From assembly GCA_946055445.1 (NCBI GenBank), contig CAMGGF010000010.1, forward strand, positions 1-16,693: 16,693 nucleotides of DNA, written 5' to 3'. Position 1 is the stretch's first letter. Every line of letters starts with the position of its first letter. Under the pieces are notes generated by a model. It was not told the origin of the DNA, did no database searches, and saw only the letters and a program-made list of their open reading frames with translations. Of the stretch, positions 15,640-16,693 are shown piece by piece. Made by a program: the position numbers and the translations under genes. Source of the stretch: an uncultured Ruminococcus sp. Its GTDB lineage: Bacteria > Bacillota > Clostridia > Oscillospirales > Acutalibacteraceae.

Positions 15640-16620
15640 ATGGAAAAAAGTTTAATTGATATACCGGTTGCGCTGATTTTCTTTAACCGTGACGACACAT
15701 TGCGTGATGTGTTTGAACAAGTACGAAAGGCGAAACCTTCCAAACTGTTTCTGATTCAGGATGGCGCAAGAGCGTCCCGTCCGGATGACAGCGCGGGAAT
15801 TGCCGCCTGCCGTGCTGTGGTGGAGAATATTGATTGGGAATGTGAAGTATACAAAAACTATGCCGAAGAAAATCTCGGATGCGGCAGACGCGTTTCCAGC
15901 GGTATTTCCTGGGTGTTTGAATCGGTGGACAGAGCCGTTATTTTAGAGGACGATTGCATTGTAGAGCCTACTTTTTTCCGTTTTTGCGACGAGTTGCTCG
16001 AAAAATACAAAGATGATGAACGCGTTTGTATGATTAGCGCATTAAATCATTTCGGGGATTGGGACTGCGGCGACAACAGTTATTTCTTTGCCAAAACGGG
16101 CGCGATTGCCGCTTGGGCAACTTGGAAAAGAGTTTGGGACCAATTTGATTTTAAAATGGAAGATTTCAATGACGCCTATGCCCAAAAAGTGCTGGCAGAG
16201 TCGTTTCATCATTCCCGTGCGGCGAAAGCGCGTATGAAGAATTGGCAGGAAATATATGTGAAGGGACAGCAGGACGGCGCCAACATTCGATATTGGGGCC
16301 CGCAATTCGGCTTTTTGAAATACCGTTCAACCGCATTGGCAATTATTCCTGCGCACTCGCTTTCCAGCAATGTCGGCGTGGGCGCAAAGGCAACTTTTTC
16401 CGGCGCAGGTGCGGAATTTATGAAAAAATCCATGCGGAGTTGGTTCTTTCAAAAAACAAGACCGATGGAATTTCCGTTGCATCATCCGGCAACCGTTTTG
16501 CCGGATGTCGAATATGACCGCAAATATTACGATATAACTTATCCCACACCCCTTGTAAGTTTTGTAACCAGAATATTCTATTTCTGCAAACGGAAACTGT
16601 ATTCCTTGTTTAAAAAATAA
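15640..16620 (+). CDS. GT-A glycosyltransferase (HlpA/GNT-I-like)
   Basis: A 326-residue putative glycosyltransferase with a GT-A fold. The start IPVALIFFNRDDTL (8-21) is the first nucleotide-binding strand. FLIQDGAR (37-44) is the second. NLGCGRRVSSGISWVF (78-93) leads to the metal-binding motif LEDDCIVEP (102-110), the equivalent of DxD. Aromatic and Trp-rich stretches around 140-175 (WATWKRVW) and RYWGPQFGF near 225 probably form the acceptor side. A basic, hydrophobic C-terminus (FCKRKLYSLFKK) may touch the membrane. Close relatives are often labelled hemolysin HlpA-like, a historical name without support for toxin activity; the GT-A motifs point to sugar transfer. AAGGTG precedes the ATG by 6 bases. 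It is the only GT-A enzyme in the window, the others being GT-B. Confidence 0.8.
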   Translation: MEKSLIDIPVALIFFNRDDTLRDVFEQVRKAKPSKLFLIQDGARASRPDDSAGIAACRAVVENIDWECEVYKNYAEENLGCGRRVSSGISWVFESVDRAVILEDDCIVEPTFFRFCDELLEKYKDDERVCMISALNHFGDWDCGDNSYFFAKTGAIAAWATWKRVWDQFDFKMEDFNDAYAQKVLAESFHHSRAAKARMKNWQEIYVKGQQDGANIRYWGPQFGFLKYRSTALAIIPAHSLSSNVGVGAKATFSGAGAEFMKKSMRSWFFQKTRPMEFPLHHPATVLPDVEYDRKYYDITYPTPLVSFVTRIFYFCKRKLYSLFKK

Positions 16621-16668
16621 GACGCAAACAGTCTTGCAGAAAAAGGTATCCAATCCATCGCATATTTG

Positions 16669-16676
16669 AAAGGAGG
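16669..16676 (+). promoter_or_regulatory. Strong ribosome binding site for the next gene
   Basis: AAAGGAGG is a full anti-16S match, 7 bases before the GTG at 16684. The 63-base gap before that GTG has no hairpin followed by T residues, so transcription probably continues into the next gene. Confidence 0.7.
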
Positions 16677-16683
16677 TTTCACC

Positions 16684-16693
16684 GTGAACAGCT
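16684..16693 (+). CDS. Start of a further gene, cut by the window edge
   Basis: A GTG codon followed by Asn and Ser codons begins 7 bases after a perfect AAAGGAGG site and runs off the window. Three codons say nothing about function. The locus still lacks a flippase and chain-length control genes, so one of these would be a reasonable candidate here, but that is only a guess from context. Confidence 0.5.

Noticed and set aside
15640..16620. Hemolysin, as homologues are sometimes named
   Set aside because: The sequence has GT-A features (FFNRDD, QDGAR, LEDDC) and sits in a glycan operon. Nothing indicates a secreted or pore-forming protein.
16621..16668. Terminator after the last complete gene
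   Set aside because: No inverted repeat followed by a T tract is visible in the gap.

Overview
This window is part of an extracellular polysaccharide (EPS, capsule or teichuronic-type glycan) biosynthesis locus. All 15 complete genes lie on the + strand, and gaps between them are 88 bases or less. The start of a 16th gene sits at the right edge. The organism is most likely a Gram-positive member of the Clostridia: ribosome binding sites are strong AAAGGAG-type sequences, there are several GTG or TTG starts, base composition looks intermediate, and the proteins are of Firmicutes EPS type (small PglC-like initiating transferase, EpsG-like polymerase, TupA-like ATP-grasp). This assignment is inferred from style, and no species is claimed. 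No rRNA, tRNA, CRISPR array, insertion sequence or convincing terminator was seen. With such tight spacing and several overlaps, the locus probably reads as one operon that began left of the window or in the AT-rich leader at its edge.

Layout. (1) 49-3573: an initiating sugar-1-phosphate transferase, an HpcH/HpaI-type pyruvate aldolase, a D-2-hydroxyacid dehydrogenase and a GT4 glycosyltransferase. (2) 3587-9612: a sugar-acid block. It holds a Ugd-type UDP-glucose 6-dehydrogenase, a TviB-type UDP-HexNAc 6-dehydrogenase, an asparagine-synthetase-like protein without an N-terminal catalytic cysteine, a TviC/WbpP-type 4-epimerase and a TupA-like ATP-grasp ligase. (3) 9710-16620: assembly and decoration, with GT-B glycosyltransferases at 9710, 12114 and 13343, an EpsG-like membrane protein (probable Wzy polymerase), an acyltransferase-3 O-acylase and a GT-A glycosyltransferase. 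The flippase, the chain-length control and tyrosine kinase genes, and any export genes are not in the window.

How it works together (inference). Ugd should supply UDP-GlcA. TviB plus TviC should turn UDP-GlcNAc into UDP-GlcNAcA and UDP-GalNAcA. The membrane transferase loads the first sugar phosphate onto undecaprenyl phosphate, up to five glycosyltransferases extend it, EpsG polymerises it and the AT3 protein adds an acyl group. The most interesting point is that two carboxylate-activating, amide-forming families (AsnB-like and TupA-like ATP-grasp) are interleaved with the uronic acid genes. This suggests a polymer whose uronic acid carboxyls are amidated or joined to an amino acid or amine. 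The aldolase and hydroxyacid dehydrogenase pair may make a further small-acid substituent of unknown structure.
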